Part shown: positions 11,420 to 20,503 of the stretch, in pieces | How positions within the stretch are numbered: position 1 is the first letter of the stretch | How the letters are laid out: each line of letters begins with the position of its first letter | Origin: Branchiostoma floridae | Lineage: Eukaryota; Chordata; Leptocardii; Amphioxiformes; Branchiostomatidae | Reading direction: 5' to 3' | Length of the DNA: 33,624 bases | Assembly (NCBI RefSeq): GCF_000003815.2 | Contig: NC_049991.1 | Span: 21,980,910 to 22,014,533, forward strand | Notes under the pieces: model-generated | What the model was told of the DNA's origin: nothing | The model's input: only the letters and a program-made list of their open reading frames with translations | Database searches by the model: none | Position numbers and translations under genes: made by a program

Positions 11420-11626
11420 AACGCTAGTTCACTTTTATCCGCAGGGTAACCTAAATTCGTTTTATTTATCAACATGGTATTAAGGGACATCAACTGGACG
11501 GACGGCGGTTTCAAGTTGTTCAAAATATTGTAGTTTGACACTTGTCTGTCGACTCAATGTCCCTAAATACCCATCTCTGACAACAACGGATATAGGGTAC
11601 CCCGCGGGAAAAGGTGAACTAGCGTT
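11420..11626. mobile_element. Foldback MITE
   Basis: Left AACGCTAGTTCAC is mirrored by GTGAACTAGCGTT at the right end (11614-11626). The inner arms also pair over roughly 85 bases: GGGTAACCTA with TAGGGTACCC, AAGGGACATCAA with a TTGATGTCCCT-like segment, and CGGTTTCAAGTTG with the interior. This is a long imperfect palindrome typical of non-autonomous elements. No target-site duplication is resolved. Confidence 0.7.
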
Positions 11627-11898
11627 GCAGCGGATGTAGCCGCGCCACTGAAATAACTTGACTTCAGGGGAATATTGCTCCGTATTAACCTTCATCAAGA
11701 TTTTAGGTTTGCCGTCAGGGAAGGAAAATAGTAACTACGTCGCCATGGTAACTGGTGAAGAAGCAGACATCCTGTAGTGTTCATGATGTAGCAAGAGGTA
11801 GGACAGGGACCGATCACCATCTATATGATTGTGTTTGAGTAAAAATATCACCATATAAATGATAATAACTTGAAAGTTCATCTGTGTTGGTATAAGTC
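11627..11898. other. No feature seen
   Basis: Short spacer between two inverted-repeat elements. Confidence 0.5.
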
Positions 11899-12374
11899 AT
11901 TCTTGAAATAGTTGAACTGTAATTTCCAACACCAAAATTGGACTCACCCAAATTTTCGACTGTACAGCATCAGTCTTTGTCAAGGAATGAACAGTCCACT
12001 GCTGTTGTGACGTCACGTTATGTAGATAGAACACGTGACTCAGTAAGCAGTGGATTATAGGTTGCAGGAAGTCTATGGCGCCCACCGTCTCTGTTCAGGG
12101 ATGGTTGTAGAGCCCGGATGTAGATTGCTTCTTTAATCCCTCTGGCGAAAAAGTCTGGTTCTGTGTCCAAAATTTCAACTTTGTCTAGTGACACTGAATG
12201 ACCCCATCGATTCTATGTGTATATGTTGGGAAACTTCTGAGGTTTTTGAACTCTTGCGTTTGTGCTCAAGGAACCTGGTCTTAAGTGATCTCTCAGTCTC
12301 CAATGAGTGGGTGAGTCCAATTTGGGTGAGTCCAATTTTGGTGTTGGAAATTACAGTTCAACTATTTCAAGAAT
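11899..12374. mobile_element. MITE with 52-bp perfect terminal inverted repeats
   Basis: 11899-11950 is the exact reverse complement of 12323-12374; the outer end reads ATTCTTGAAATAGTTGAAC. The right inner side has a duplicated GGGTGAGTCCAATTT. The 476-bp element has no coding capacity. A diverged relative of one end (GGGTAAGTCCAATATTTG) occurs at 28446-28480. Confidence 0.88.
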
Positions 12375-12853
12375 AAATGATAATGTTGAGTAAGAGCACT
12401 ACTTTGTTACGCTAGACCAGGTGAAGGTAAGACTCGTGTTTTTGTTTGCAAATGATACCTTTCTTGTTGCAACATTTATTCATAGCAGCTTCTCGGGATA
12501 TTGAAAAGAATCGCCAGGGAAATCACTAGTCAGATCTAACAGATCGTACACGGGGAGGGGTGTATCACAACATACGAAATCGATATTGTTTTATGTTCCC
12601 TTGCAATTTGAAACGGACCTCGGGAGGATCTTATCTTGACTTTGCATGATTGCGGGTTGTATTAAACGTTTCTTCACGGATGCTCTGTTTTCTGTGAAAA
12701 GTGAAACAATGGACTGGAGATAAAATCTTAATCACACTGATAGCCGACGTCGTGTTGGGGACGATTCATTTCTCACCCACTACGGTGGGAAAATGGTGAC
12801 TTCCCGTATAAAGATGGTTTAGTTTATGATAAGAATTATGAGGTATTCAGTAG
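12375..12853. other. No feature seen
   Basis: No exon, RNA or repeat that I can support. Confidence 0.5.
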
Positions 12854-13211
12854 CAGGGCTCGAAATACTGGGTGCATGTGCACCCAGGTGCACCCAAAAT
12901 TGGAGCTGTGCACCCAATTATTTTCTCTGGGTGCACAGGGTGCACCCAAATATTTTCTTAGGTTTATGTATGTAAAGATATCAAAGTATACTTAGTATAC
13001 ATGTACATAATATTCTTGACATCTAAGTGTTAGAAAGGTAATAAAAATGTCTGTTGTTTAAGAATTTGATAGCTTGTAACTAAGTTTTATAATTAGGTTA
13101 TTACTTAGATTTAAGTGGTGCACCCAAAATTTTTTTGTTTTTTTGGTGCACCCAATTTTTGAAGCTGGGTGCACCAGTGCACCTAATCCCAGAAATGAAT
13201 TTCGAGCCCTG
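12854..13211. mobile_element. hAT-like MITE
   Basis: Perfect 13-bp terminal inverted repeats CAGGGCTCGAAAT (12854-12866) and ATTTCGAGCCCTG (13199-13211), flanked by AGTAG on both sides (12849-12853, 13212-13216), a 5-bp target-site duplication. The CAGGG ends fit the hAT superfamily, although most hAT elements make 8-bp duplications. Subterminal regions are packed with GTGCACC/GGTGCAC motifs in both orientations, as expected for transposase-binding repeats. No coding capacity. Confidence 0.82.
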
Positions 13212-13263
13212 AGTAGGATAAGCTGCTCTTTGGGCAACCGAGAAGTTAATTTTGTTTATAAAC

Positions 13264-13450
13264 CTCAAATTGGCCTGCAGGCAGCTTTTTTATTGAGGTC
13301 ATGAGGGAAGAGACAATGATCAGACAAAGTGTATAACAGATACATGTAGTTTCTGTCAGACAAAGTATATAACAGATACATGTAGTTTCTGTCAGACAAA
13401 GTATATAACAGAGATACACACGCACAGTTTACATCATCAATGTCAACGAG
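13264..13450. repeat. Dispersed repeat family, copy 2, with 36-bp triplication
   Basis: Homologous to 5396-5530. Inside, the block CAGACAAAGTATATAACAGA plus ACATGTAGTTTCTGT occurs nearly three times between 13321 and 13410, an expansion not present in copy 1. Confidence 0.7.
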
Positions 13451-13597
13451 AATACCCTCAAATACATTAAACATTTTTGAAACTCTGCTGGACACCCCAA
13501 CTTATAACCTTATAAAAGTTACAAATTTGGACGGGAGCAGGTATGACAACGAGTTGGTATGACGAGTTGGGATGAGGTCAGAGGTCATCACCGGCGG

Positions 13598-13810
13598 TTA
13601 GACACCTTCCAGTTCGCTCCGACAATTTTTCCCTATTACGCAAGTATTCGCCTTTATTTTGGCTTTATTTCAAGTTCATTTCGTTGACCCAAGCATACTT
13701 TTCATATACACAGCATTTTAAAAAAACCTGAAAGTAAAATCCGACGGAAAATAAGGCTCTAAGCCGTATGCCCAATTCAGCGGCGCATACCTGTGTGGAA
13801 GGTGTCTACC
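13598..13810. mobile_element. Candidate TA-flanked MITE
   Basis: TAGACACCTTCCA (13600-13612) mirrors TGGAAGGTGTCTA (13796-13808). Both ends start or finish with TA, consistent with a TA target duplication as in Tc1/mariner-type elements. The interior is non-coding. Confidence 0.55.
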
Positions 13811-14173
13811 ATTCAGTGTCTACCATTTGCGTTACCCCACAAATATTACTTATGCAATATCTTAGGAATTAAGTATAGACTGTAGATATTGTAGTGATAG
13901 TTCTTAGGGATTATAGGTGATTATGATACGCAAATAAGCCTTTGTTTCATGTAATACAGTGACGTTTCTGTTACACAATTTTGGCGCCAAACACACATTA
14001 TTGCATCATTGTAAACGCCGCTTTTCATATGTTAATTGAGCGCCTAACTAGATCCACCTGTAAGCATGCAGTTGACTTGACGATAGCCTGATTACCATCA
14101 CACTGTATCATATATTGATTGATGTAGTTAACTCCTTGCTACGCTTTGGAACTTCCTGGAGTCCTCTATTAAG

Positions 14174-14389
14174 ATGTCATTACTAGAAAAAATGTTAGTG
14201 ATCGTGCAGCTCTTGGCTGTAATTACAATAGCTTTATTACCTAAAGCCAGCTGCACATTTGAGTCAAGTAAAGCGGAATCGACGGACAGATGGCAGATTG
14301 CACCACGTCGACCCCCATCCCTCGCTCTGTGCGGAATCTACGCTGTCAGCAACATTGCTACATCTGAGCGCAACACTGATCATACATAA
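14174..14389 (+). CDS. Short N-terminal frame of the retrotransposon (signal-peptide-like)
   Basis: An ATG at 14174 opens a 71-residue frame. Residues 7-22 are strongly hydrophobic (MLVIVQLLAVITIALL), followed by PKASC, which resembles a signal peptide and cleavage site. The frame closes at 14387-14389. It overlaps the main frame, which opens after a stop at 14229, by about 155 bases in a different phase. The main frame has no ATG before its 2A motif, so this ATG may be the original start, with a single-base change or a +1 shift linking the two. It could instead be a separate leader peptide. Confidence 0.45.
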   Translation: MSLLEKMLVIVQLLAVITIALLPKASCTFESSKAESTDRWQIAPRRPPSLALCGIYAVSNIATSERNTDHT

Positions 14390-17300
14390 CGAAGTTAGAG
14401 TTAGAGACACTAACCCATCAACATCGAGCCATCATCTGAAAAATGTGTCTAAACTCCTGGCGACACTGGCCTTGCTGCTGGCTGGAGATGTCCAGACGAA
14501 CCCTGGACCCATAGATCTGAATTTGGCACGTAAAGGACTGCATATAGGCCATATAAATATTAACAGCTTACGTAATAAGGTTCACGAGATCGCTAATGTA
14601 TTGTACACGAACAACCTACACATTCTCGCAATTTCTGAATCACACTTAGACAATAGTGTGTATGACGGAGCACTTAACGCCGGCGATTACACTATCTTAC
14701 GCAAAGACCGTAATAACAAAGGAGGGGGTGTCGCCATGTACATAAAAAACAATATTCCGTATAAAAGACGGTTTGACTTGGAAACCCCCGAAATTGAACT
14801 TATCTGGGCGCAAATACACATTCCACACACACAGCCAATCTTGGTAGGGTGCCTATACAGGCCTCCAAGTGCCAAGTTGGACTACTTCAACAGAATCATA
14901 CAGGCATTTGATTTGGCGACAAATACAGAACAGGAAGTATTAATACTAGGTGATTTTAATATCAACTGGACAAACATGACCTGTACCTTAAGAGACAAAC
15001 TTTACCTAGAGTCGACTGCATTGAATATTAAACAAATGGTTAATCAAGCAACTAGAATAGTCAAGACTTCCAAAGGTCCAGTAAACTCTTCTTGTATAGA
15101 TCTAATTTTTTCAAACAGGCCCGAAAAACTAACAAGCACACAGTCCGTCCCTGTAGGATGTTCAGACCACAATCTTATACACACTACTCGCAAAACGAAA
15201 GTTCCAAAGGGCCAACCGAAAATCGTACAAAAACGTTCGTATAAACGATTCAACCTAGATGAATTCCTGTTAGATATCTTGTCTGTTCCATGGCACCTAG
15301 TGCAAAATGAAGAATGTGTAGATGACGCTTTGGAGTGTTTCATGGCTCTTTTCACAGAGATATGCGACAAACACGCTCCTGTCAGAAAGTGTTCAGTAAG
15401 GGCGTCGCCCGCCCAGTGGGTAGACGGCGACCTTCGAGAACTCATGGCACAGCGTGACAACGCAAAGCGTGAAGCACAGGTGTCGGGAATGGAATCAGAC
15501 CACAAGATCTACAAAAGACTCAGGAATTTAGTAGTAAATGAAAACAGAAAGAGGAAGAAAGCCTTCTACAAGGAACAAATTGAATTATGCAGTAGCACTA
15601 AAGACAGCAAGCAACTCTGGAAAGTTGTTAACGGAATGTTAGGTAAAAACAATTCAAGTGCACCGAAATCCATTGAAGTGGACGGACAAATACTGACAAA
15701 ACCAGCTGAAATCGCTGAATATTTCAACGAATATTTCATTGAAAAAATACAAAAACTCTCCAAAGATGATACCCCGGACATAGCGAACTCAGTAGCACCC
15801 ATAGAAGAATATATCATGGCTAATAAGAACTGTTCCTTCTCCTTTCAATATGTAACTGTCGAGCAGGTGCACGCTTTGTTGAAAGCACTGCCCCCAGGTA
15901 ATGCTACTGGCCACGACAATGTTGACAACACTTTGTTGAAACTTTGCGCCGATCACATTGCTCCCCCATTATGTCACATATTTAACTGTTCCATCAGGCA
16001 AGGCATCTTCCCTTCACAATGGAAGATAGCAAAGGTTCTACCACTTATAAAGAATAAATCCGCCCCGCTTAGCGGACCTAACAGTCGCCCCATCAGCCTG
16101 TTACCAGCAATTAGCAAGGTCATGGAAAGGATATGCCAGAAACAAATTCAAACTTACCTTGTTTCCAATGACATAATTTCCGAAAACCAACATGCGTATA
16201 AAAAATCACACTCTACAGCTAGTGCCCTTATACAAATGTCTGACTACTGGTTGGGGGAGATAGATAAAGGGAATTTGGTTGGCGCCGTTATGCTAGATTT
16301 TAGCGCGGCATTTGATGTCATTAACCACGATATTTGTTTAGCCAAGCTTAAGAGCTATGGTTTTGAGGAATCGGCAATCAAGTGGGTACAGAGTTATCTT
16401 GGCAACAGGAAACAAGCTGTATTCGTTAACGGTAGTTTTTCCTCTTATAAAGAATCCAGGTGCGGCGTTCCCCAAGGCAGCTGCCTGGGTCCATTGCTTT
16501 TCTCTATATTTGTCAATGATCTCCCTGCAGTTACAAATAGTACAGTAGTCATGTACGCTGATGATTCAACGCCCTCAACTTCGGCTCCCACCGTCGCAAA
16601 ATTGAAATACAAATTGCAGACTGACTTGGAGCGAATCTGGAATTGGGTACAAACTAATCATCTTGTTCTCAATATTGGAAAAACTAAATCAATCATGATG
16701 GGTACGCAACAAAAACTAAAAAGTAATCCCAAATTAGAACTAAGAATAGATGGAACAGACATTACACATGTAGAACAGGCTGAACTGTTAGGTCTCACTA
16801 TAGACCAACGTCTCACATGGGGATCGCATATTGACAAAACGAAGAATAAAATGGCAGGCATACTAGCCACAATAAGACGACACAGGAAATACTTCACAAA
16901 AAGTACATTGAGATCTGTTATTCAGGCTCTGGTTTTGTCACACATTGACTACGGCTCAGTGCTGCTATCCTCTGCACCACAGACACACATAGATGGTCTT
17001 CAGGTGGTCCAGAATCGCGCTGCTCGCCTGGCCACAAACAAGCCCTTTGACACCAACCTGGAAGACCTACACATGCAGTTAAAGTGGCAAACCGTTAAAG
17101 AAAGACTCTTTACAAATACTGTATGTACATTCCACAAAATTGTTAAGGAAAGGCAACCCCAATGCATCTTCAAGCAATTACAAACAATTCAATCCACACA
17201 TGAGCATCACACTAGGCTGTCTACTAGAGGAGCATTCACTCAATCAAAACCCAAAACAAACGCTAAAACAAGGACATTTGGCTACAGATGCATCAAAACC

Positions 17301-17414
17301 TATAACACATTGCCAAACACAACGACATCATACAACAACATTGAGTTCAAATCTAGGATAAAAGAGCTTGCGAAAACACGAGACAAAAGACAACCCCTGA
17401 GCACATGGTGGTAA
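14232..17414 (+). CDS. 2A-containing endonuclease-reverse transcriptase polyprotein
   Basis: The element's replication protein. The frame is open from 14232 (after TAG at 14229) to TAA at 17412. No ATG precedes the endonuclease; the first candidate codon at 14259 is TTG, and residues are counted from it. A 2A-like motif GDVQTNPGP sits at residues 76-84 after a hydrophobic stretch, so translation should skip between G83 and P84. The AP endonuclease follows: ININS near 100, E127 in SESH, GDFN at 231-234 and SDH at 302-304, all intact. The reverse transcriptase has DFSAAFD (680-686), GVPQGSCLGPLLF and YADD (766-769), all intact. The C-terminal SHIDYGSVLL and VQNRAARLA blocks are typical of the CR1/L2 group. 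About 1050 residues; the clade within the group is not resolved. Confidence 0.92.
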   Translation, partial: LYYLKPAAHLSQVKRNRRTDGRLHHVDPHPSLCAESTLSATLLHLSATLIIHNEVRVRDTNPSTSSHHLKNVSKLLATLALLLAGDVQTNPGPIDLNLARKGLHIGHININSLRNKVHEIANVLYTNNLHILAISESHLDNSVYDGALNAGDYTILRKDRNNKGGGVAMYIKNNIPYKRRFDLETPEIELIWAQIHIPHTQPILVGCLYRPPSAKLDYFNRIIQAFDLATNTEQEVLILGDFNINWTNMTCTLRDKLYLESTALNIKQMVNQATRIVKTSKGPVNSSCIDLIFSNRPEKLTSTQSVPVGCSDHNLIHTTRKTKVPKGQPKIVQKRSYKRFNLDEFLLDILSVPWHLVQNEECVDDALECFMALFTEICDKHAPVRKCSVRASPAQWVDGDLRELMAQRDNAKREAQVSGMESDHKIYKRLRNLVVNENRKRKKAFYKEQIELCSSTKDSKQLWKVVNGMLGKNNSSAPKSIEVDGQILTKPAEIAEYFNEYFIEKIQKLSKDDTPDIANSVAPIEEYIMANKNCSFSFQYVTVEQVHALLKALPPGNATGHDNVDNTLLKLCADHIAPPLCHIFNCSIRQGIFPSQWKIAKVLPLIKNKSAPLSGPNSRPISLLPAISKVMERICQKQIQTYLVSNDIISENQHAYKKSHSTASALIQMSDYWLGEIDKGNLVGAVMLDFSAAFDVINHDICLAKLKSYGFEESAIKWVQSYLGNRKQAVFVNGSFSSYKESRCGVPQGSCLGPLLFSIFVNDLPAVTNSTVVMYADDSTPSTSAPTVAKLKYKLQTDLERIWNWVQTNHLVLNIGKTKSIMMGTQQKLKSNPKLELRIDGTDITHVEQAELLGLTIDQRLTWGSHIDKTKNKMAGILATIRRHRKYFTKSTLRSVIQALVLSHIDYGSVLLSSAPQTHIDGLQVVQNRAARLATNKPFDTNLEDLHMQLKWQTVKERLFTNTVCTFHKIVKERQPQCIFKQLQTIQSTHEHHTRLSTRGAFTQSKPKTNAKTRTFGYRCIKTYNTLPNTTTSYNNIEFKSRIKELAKTRDKRQPLSTWW
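14484..14510 (+). other. 2A-like ribosome-skipping site
   Basis: It encodes GDVQTNPGP. The family consensus is D(V/I)ExNPGP; here Q replaces E, while the essential NPG|P is kept. The upstream LLATLALLLA matches the hydrophobic/helical context usual before 2A motifs. Skipping would release an N-terminal peptide from the endonuclease-RT. Confidence 0.75.
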
Positions 17415-17763
17415 TGATTTTTATATTTCAGTACATCTAAGTTATATATTTATGTTGTGTTATTAGTACACTTTTGATTGGATTGTGTTTCAATCAATTA
17501 AGTTAACTTCTTCTGCTATTCATTATTCGTTATGTATGATCACTTCTTTATTTTGACCTCTGACCTCTGCTTATTATTTTGCTTATTATTTTACGCTAAT
17601 TATCCGCTTTTGATGTTAAGTTGTTTCTTTTGCATTTCATGTATTTCATTTATTCTTATTATTATGACTCCAGGAAGAGTAGTGGCATGATTTGATGATG
17701 TACACTAATGGCGATCGCAATTGATCACCCAGTATGCGACCAACGTCATAGACCTCAGCTACA

Positions 17764-17863
17764 NNNNNNNNNNNNNNNNNNNNNNNNNNNNNNNNNNNNN
17801 NNNNNNNNNNNNNNNNNNNNNNNNNNNNNNNNNNNNNNNNNNNNNNNNNNNNNNNNNNNNNNN
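17764..17863. other. Assembly gap (100 N) beside a (TCC)n run
   Basis: 100 N followed directly by about 15 TCC triplets (17864-17909). The simple repeat probably stopped the assembly. Confidence 0.99.
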
Positions 17864-17909
17864 TCCTCCTCCTCCTCCTCCTCCTCCTCCTCCTCCTCCT
17901 CCTCCTCCT
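17864..17909 (+). repeat. (TCC)n microsatellite
   Basis: Uninterrupted TCC triplets. The poly-S, poly-P and poly-G open frames across it are artefacts. Confidence 0.97.
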
Positions 17910-18986
17910 TTTCTCATAGGAACAAGAAGACTTGCCTGATCGCAGACTAACTTCTCCCCCGTCCATCCCCCATCCCAGGCCGCCACTCAGTAACCAGCAG
18001 CACCATGATAGATGATATAACACATGTCAGCAGGCCAGTATCCCGGATCAAACCCGATATCTCCCGTGCCTATCCGGAAACGCACACTTAGTCTAACTCC
18101 CACCCTGTGATACCTGACTCCTTGTGTTGTTACTGGCGTTATAAACTTACGGCATCCCCAGGCGCCAATATGCGGCTGACCTGCGTGACCCGTGAGCTGA
18201 CATTTGACCCAGTTGAGCCTGATACCCCGTCCATTAACCCGTCACATGACGTCAGCCGGTCGATGATTGACAGCTCTGGCCCCCAGCGCTGCAGGGAGAG
18301 TGGAAATTGGCGGGAACTGTCCGCCAATCAACCTGACATTTGATACCCTGCTGGGGGTACATGTTGGCGGGAACTCTGGAGATCTGTCAGTCATTTGTGG
18401 CAGGAAAGGTGGCATATTGCAATGCGTAGGCCCGGAAGGGCTACAATTGAACAAGTAGAGTACCAAATGATGATCAACTCATCTTTTGATAACTCTCTGC
18501 CATCAAATGTAGCAGGTGCATTCTCACCCCGCTTTTGAATCACGCTTGTGGTTTGTTGCGCGGAAGGATTGTATTAAATACGGGCTATATGATACCGATA
18601 TATCTGACAACAGTACTGGCACTCCTGCTCAAATTCCTGCAGCTACCAGTTAAGCTGTAATGCTGCACCTAAAGCCTGTCATCAATAGCTTGGTTCATGC
18701 TCCTTGGTTCATGCAATCGTGAAACGGTGCGCTACCTTGCGATCTAGCGTGGCACTGCAGGTCTAAAACGCCCTCTCACAGAGATCAGAACGCATATGCG
18801 GCGACAAGAGTTCTGTCAAAGGTAAAGGCCTCGAAATAGTCATTGTCTTGGCCATAGTTTCGATTTTCATAACAACGTTCAGACGGGTTTTGTTTTCTTT
18901 TATCTTTGACATATCACCTAGAATGCCTGTCGCCGCACTTACGTTCTGATCTCTCTGAAAGGGCCTATTAAAGGCGAGTTTTTTTA
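17910..18986. other. No gene seen; palindromic E2F-like site
   Basis: Moderately GC-rich and unannotated. It contains GTCACATGACGTCA (18241-18254), the reverse complement of the 2135 motif. It also contains TTGGCGG (18307-18313) facing CCGCCAA (18321-18327), with a second TTGGCGGGAACT near 18364. These resemble E2F and CCAAT elements, but no first exon is recognised. Exon 1 of the RASD gene is not visible here. Confidence 0.4.
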
Positions 18987-19920
18987 GAATAAAACTGACC
19001 ATGTCTCCCTCCCGTGTGTTCTCATGAGAATGAAACATGAGAATGAAACATGAGAATGAAACATGAGAACAAAACTGACCATGTCTTCCCTCCCGTGTGT
19101 TCTCATGAGAATGAAACATGAGAATGACACATGAGAATGAAACATGAGAATAAAACTGACCATGTCTCCCTCCCGTGTGTTCTCATGAGAATGAAACATG
19201 AGAACAAAACTGACCATGTCTCCCTCCCGTGTGTTTTCATGAGAATGAAACATGAGAATGAAACATGAGAATAAAACTGACCATGTCTCCCTCCCGTGTG
19301 TTCTCATGAGAATGAAACATGAGAATAAAACTGACCATGTCTCCCTCCCGTGTGTTTTCATGAGAATGAAACATGAGAACAAAACTGATCATGTCTCCCT
19401 CCCGTGTGTTTTCATGAGAATGAAACATGAGAATAAAACTGACCATGTCTCCCTCCCGTGTGTTTTCATGAGAATGAAACATGAGAACAAAACTGATCAT
19501 GTCTCCCTCCCGTGTGTTTACATGAGAATGAAACATGAGAACAAAACTGATCATGTCTCCCTCCCGTGTGTTTCATGAGAATGAAACATGAGAATAAAAA
19601 TGACCATGTCTTCCCTCCCGTGTGTTTTCATGAGAATGAAACATGAGAATAAAAATCCCATGTCTCCCTCCCTTGTGTTCTCGTGAGAATGAAACATGAG
19701 AATGAAACTGACCATGTCTCCCTCCCGTGTGTTTTCATGAGAATGAAACATGAGAATTTAACTGACCATGTCTCCCCTACCGTGTGTTCTCATGAGAACA
19801 AAACTGACCATATCTCCCCTCCCGTGTTTTCATGTTAATGACAGATGAAACTGACCCCGCTCCCCTCCCGTGTGTTCTCATGAGAATGAAACTGACCATA
19901 TCTCCCCTCCCGTGTGTTCC
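18987..19920 (+). repeat. About 54-bp minisatellite ending at the RASD splice acceptor
   Basis: About 17 units with core CCATGTCTCCCTCCCGTGTG followed by TTTTCATGAGAATGAAACATGAGAA. Unit length varies because the 13-bp CATGAGAATGAAA block is repeated up to three times in the first units. CTCATG and CATGAG can pair as a small hairpin in each unit. The last unit's TCTCCCCTCCCGTGTGTTCC serves as the pyrimidine tract of the acceptor at 19921-19922. Confidence 0.95.
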
Positions 19921-19922
19921 AG

Positions 19923-20503
19923 GCGACCTGTTTATCCTGGTGTACTCCGTCGACAACTACGAGTCGTACATGGAGGTGATGCGGCTGCGCGAACAGATCC
20001 TGGAGTCCAAGGCTTCCTGCAAGACTCGGACCGCCGCGCCGCCCATGATCATCGCCGGCAACAAGGCGGACCGCCCCGAGACGGAACGGGAAGTGCTTTA
20101 CGACGAAGTCGCAAAATGGGTGTCCACCGTCAAGAAGTGTGCTTTCCTGGAGACGTCCGCTAAAAAGAACGGCAACATCAACGAGCTGTTCCAGACACTG
20201 TTCGAACTGGCCAAACTCCCCCCGGAGATGTCGCCGTCGCTCCACCGAAGAGTGTCGATCGGCGACCAGGCCTGGGAGGCCGCCAAGAAGGGGATCTCCT
20301 TCTACCCCCGGGGGAAGCAGGACGACAACCCCCTGGGGGTGGTGAGCCCCCACGCCAGACGCCCGAGCTTGCGCAGTGACTTGATAGAGGCTGAGGCGAA
20401 AGCTGAGCAGGAGCAGCGACGGGCCGAGAAGCCCAGCATCCCCAAAATCTCTTCCGCGCTCAGCCCCTACAGGTCACAGTACAGGTCGTGTACATGTCAG
20501 TGA
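19923..20503 (+). CDS. RASD1: RASD-type (Dexras1/Rhes) small GTPase, last exon
   Basis: A membrane-associated Ras-like GTPase of the RASD1/RASD2 family, known as a modulator of G-protein and nitric-oxide signalling. The acceptor is TGTTCCAG at 19915-19922 and the exon starts in phase 1, finishing a Gly codon: GDLFILVYS. It encodes 192 residues with the G4 box GNKADR, the G5 box ETSAKKN, then LAKLPPEMSP and a family-typical tail (ARRPSLRSDL, then an E/K/A-rich segment). The P-loop, switch regions and G3 box must be on an upstream exon that I cannot find in the window. The frame ends CTCQ at 20489-20500 with TGA at 20501, a plausible CaaX prenylation box; vertebrate members end in CVIS/CVIQ-type boxes. 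The exon is much richer in G+C than its flanks. The 3' end runs into a minisatellite. RASD1 versus RASD2 cannot be separated. Confidence 0.85.

Larger units (their letters stand above)
14174..17720 (+). mobile_element. CR1/L2-group non-LTR retrotransposon
   Basis: A long uninterrupted endonuclease-reverse transcriptase frame is preceded by a short frame with a hydrophobic N-terminus and followed by an AT-rich 3' region. The 3' region holds a doubled GCTTATTATTTT and ends near GACTCCAGGAAGAGTAGT, a segment I associate with 3' ends of CR1/L2-like elements. The intact catalytic motifs suggest a young copy. The 5' limit is unknown, since such elements are often 5' truncated. No target duplication was found, and a gap begins at 17764. 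Confidence 0.88.

Noticed and set aside
12849-13219. 8-bp target duplication for the hAT-like element
   Set aside because: The eight flanking bases (TTCAGTAG and AGTAGGAT) do not match; only AGTAG is shared directly adjacent.
14152-17677. CTTCCTGGAGTC and GACTCCAGGAAG as terminal inverted repeats of the retrotransposon
   Set aside because: A 12-base inverted match over 3.5 kb is expected by chance about a third of the time, and non-LTR elements do not have inverted termini.
19252-19578. 108-codon frame with RMKHENKTDHVSLPC repeats
   Set aside because: It arises because the minisatellite unit is a multiple of three in places; it lies in the RASD intron and both strands are open.
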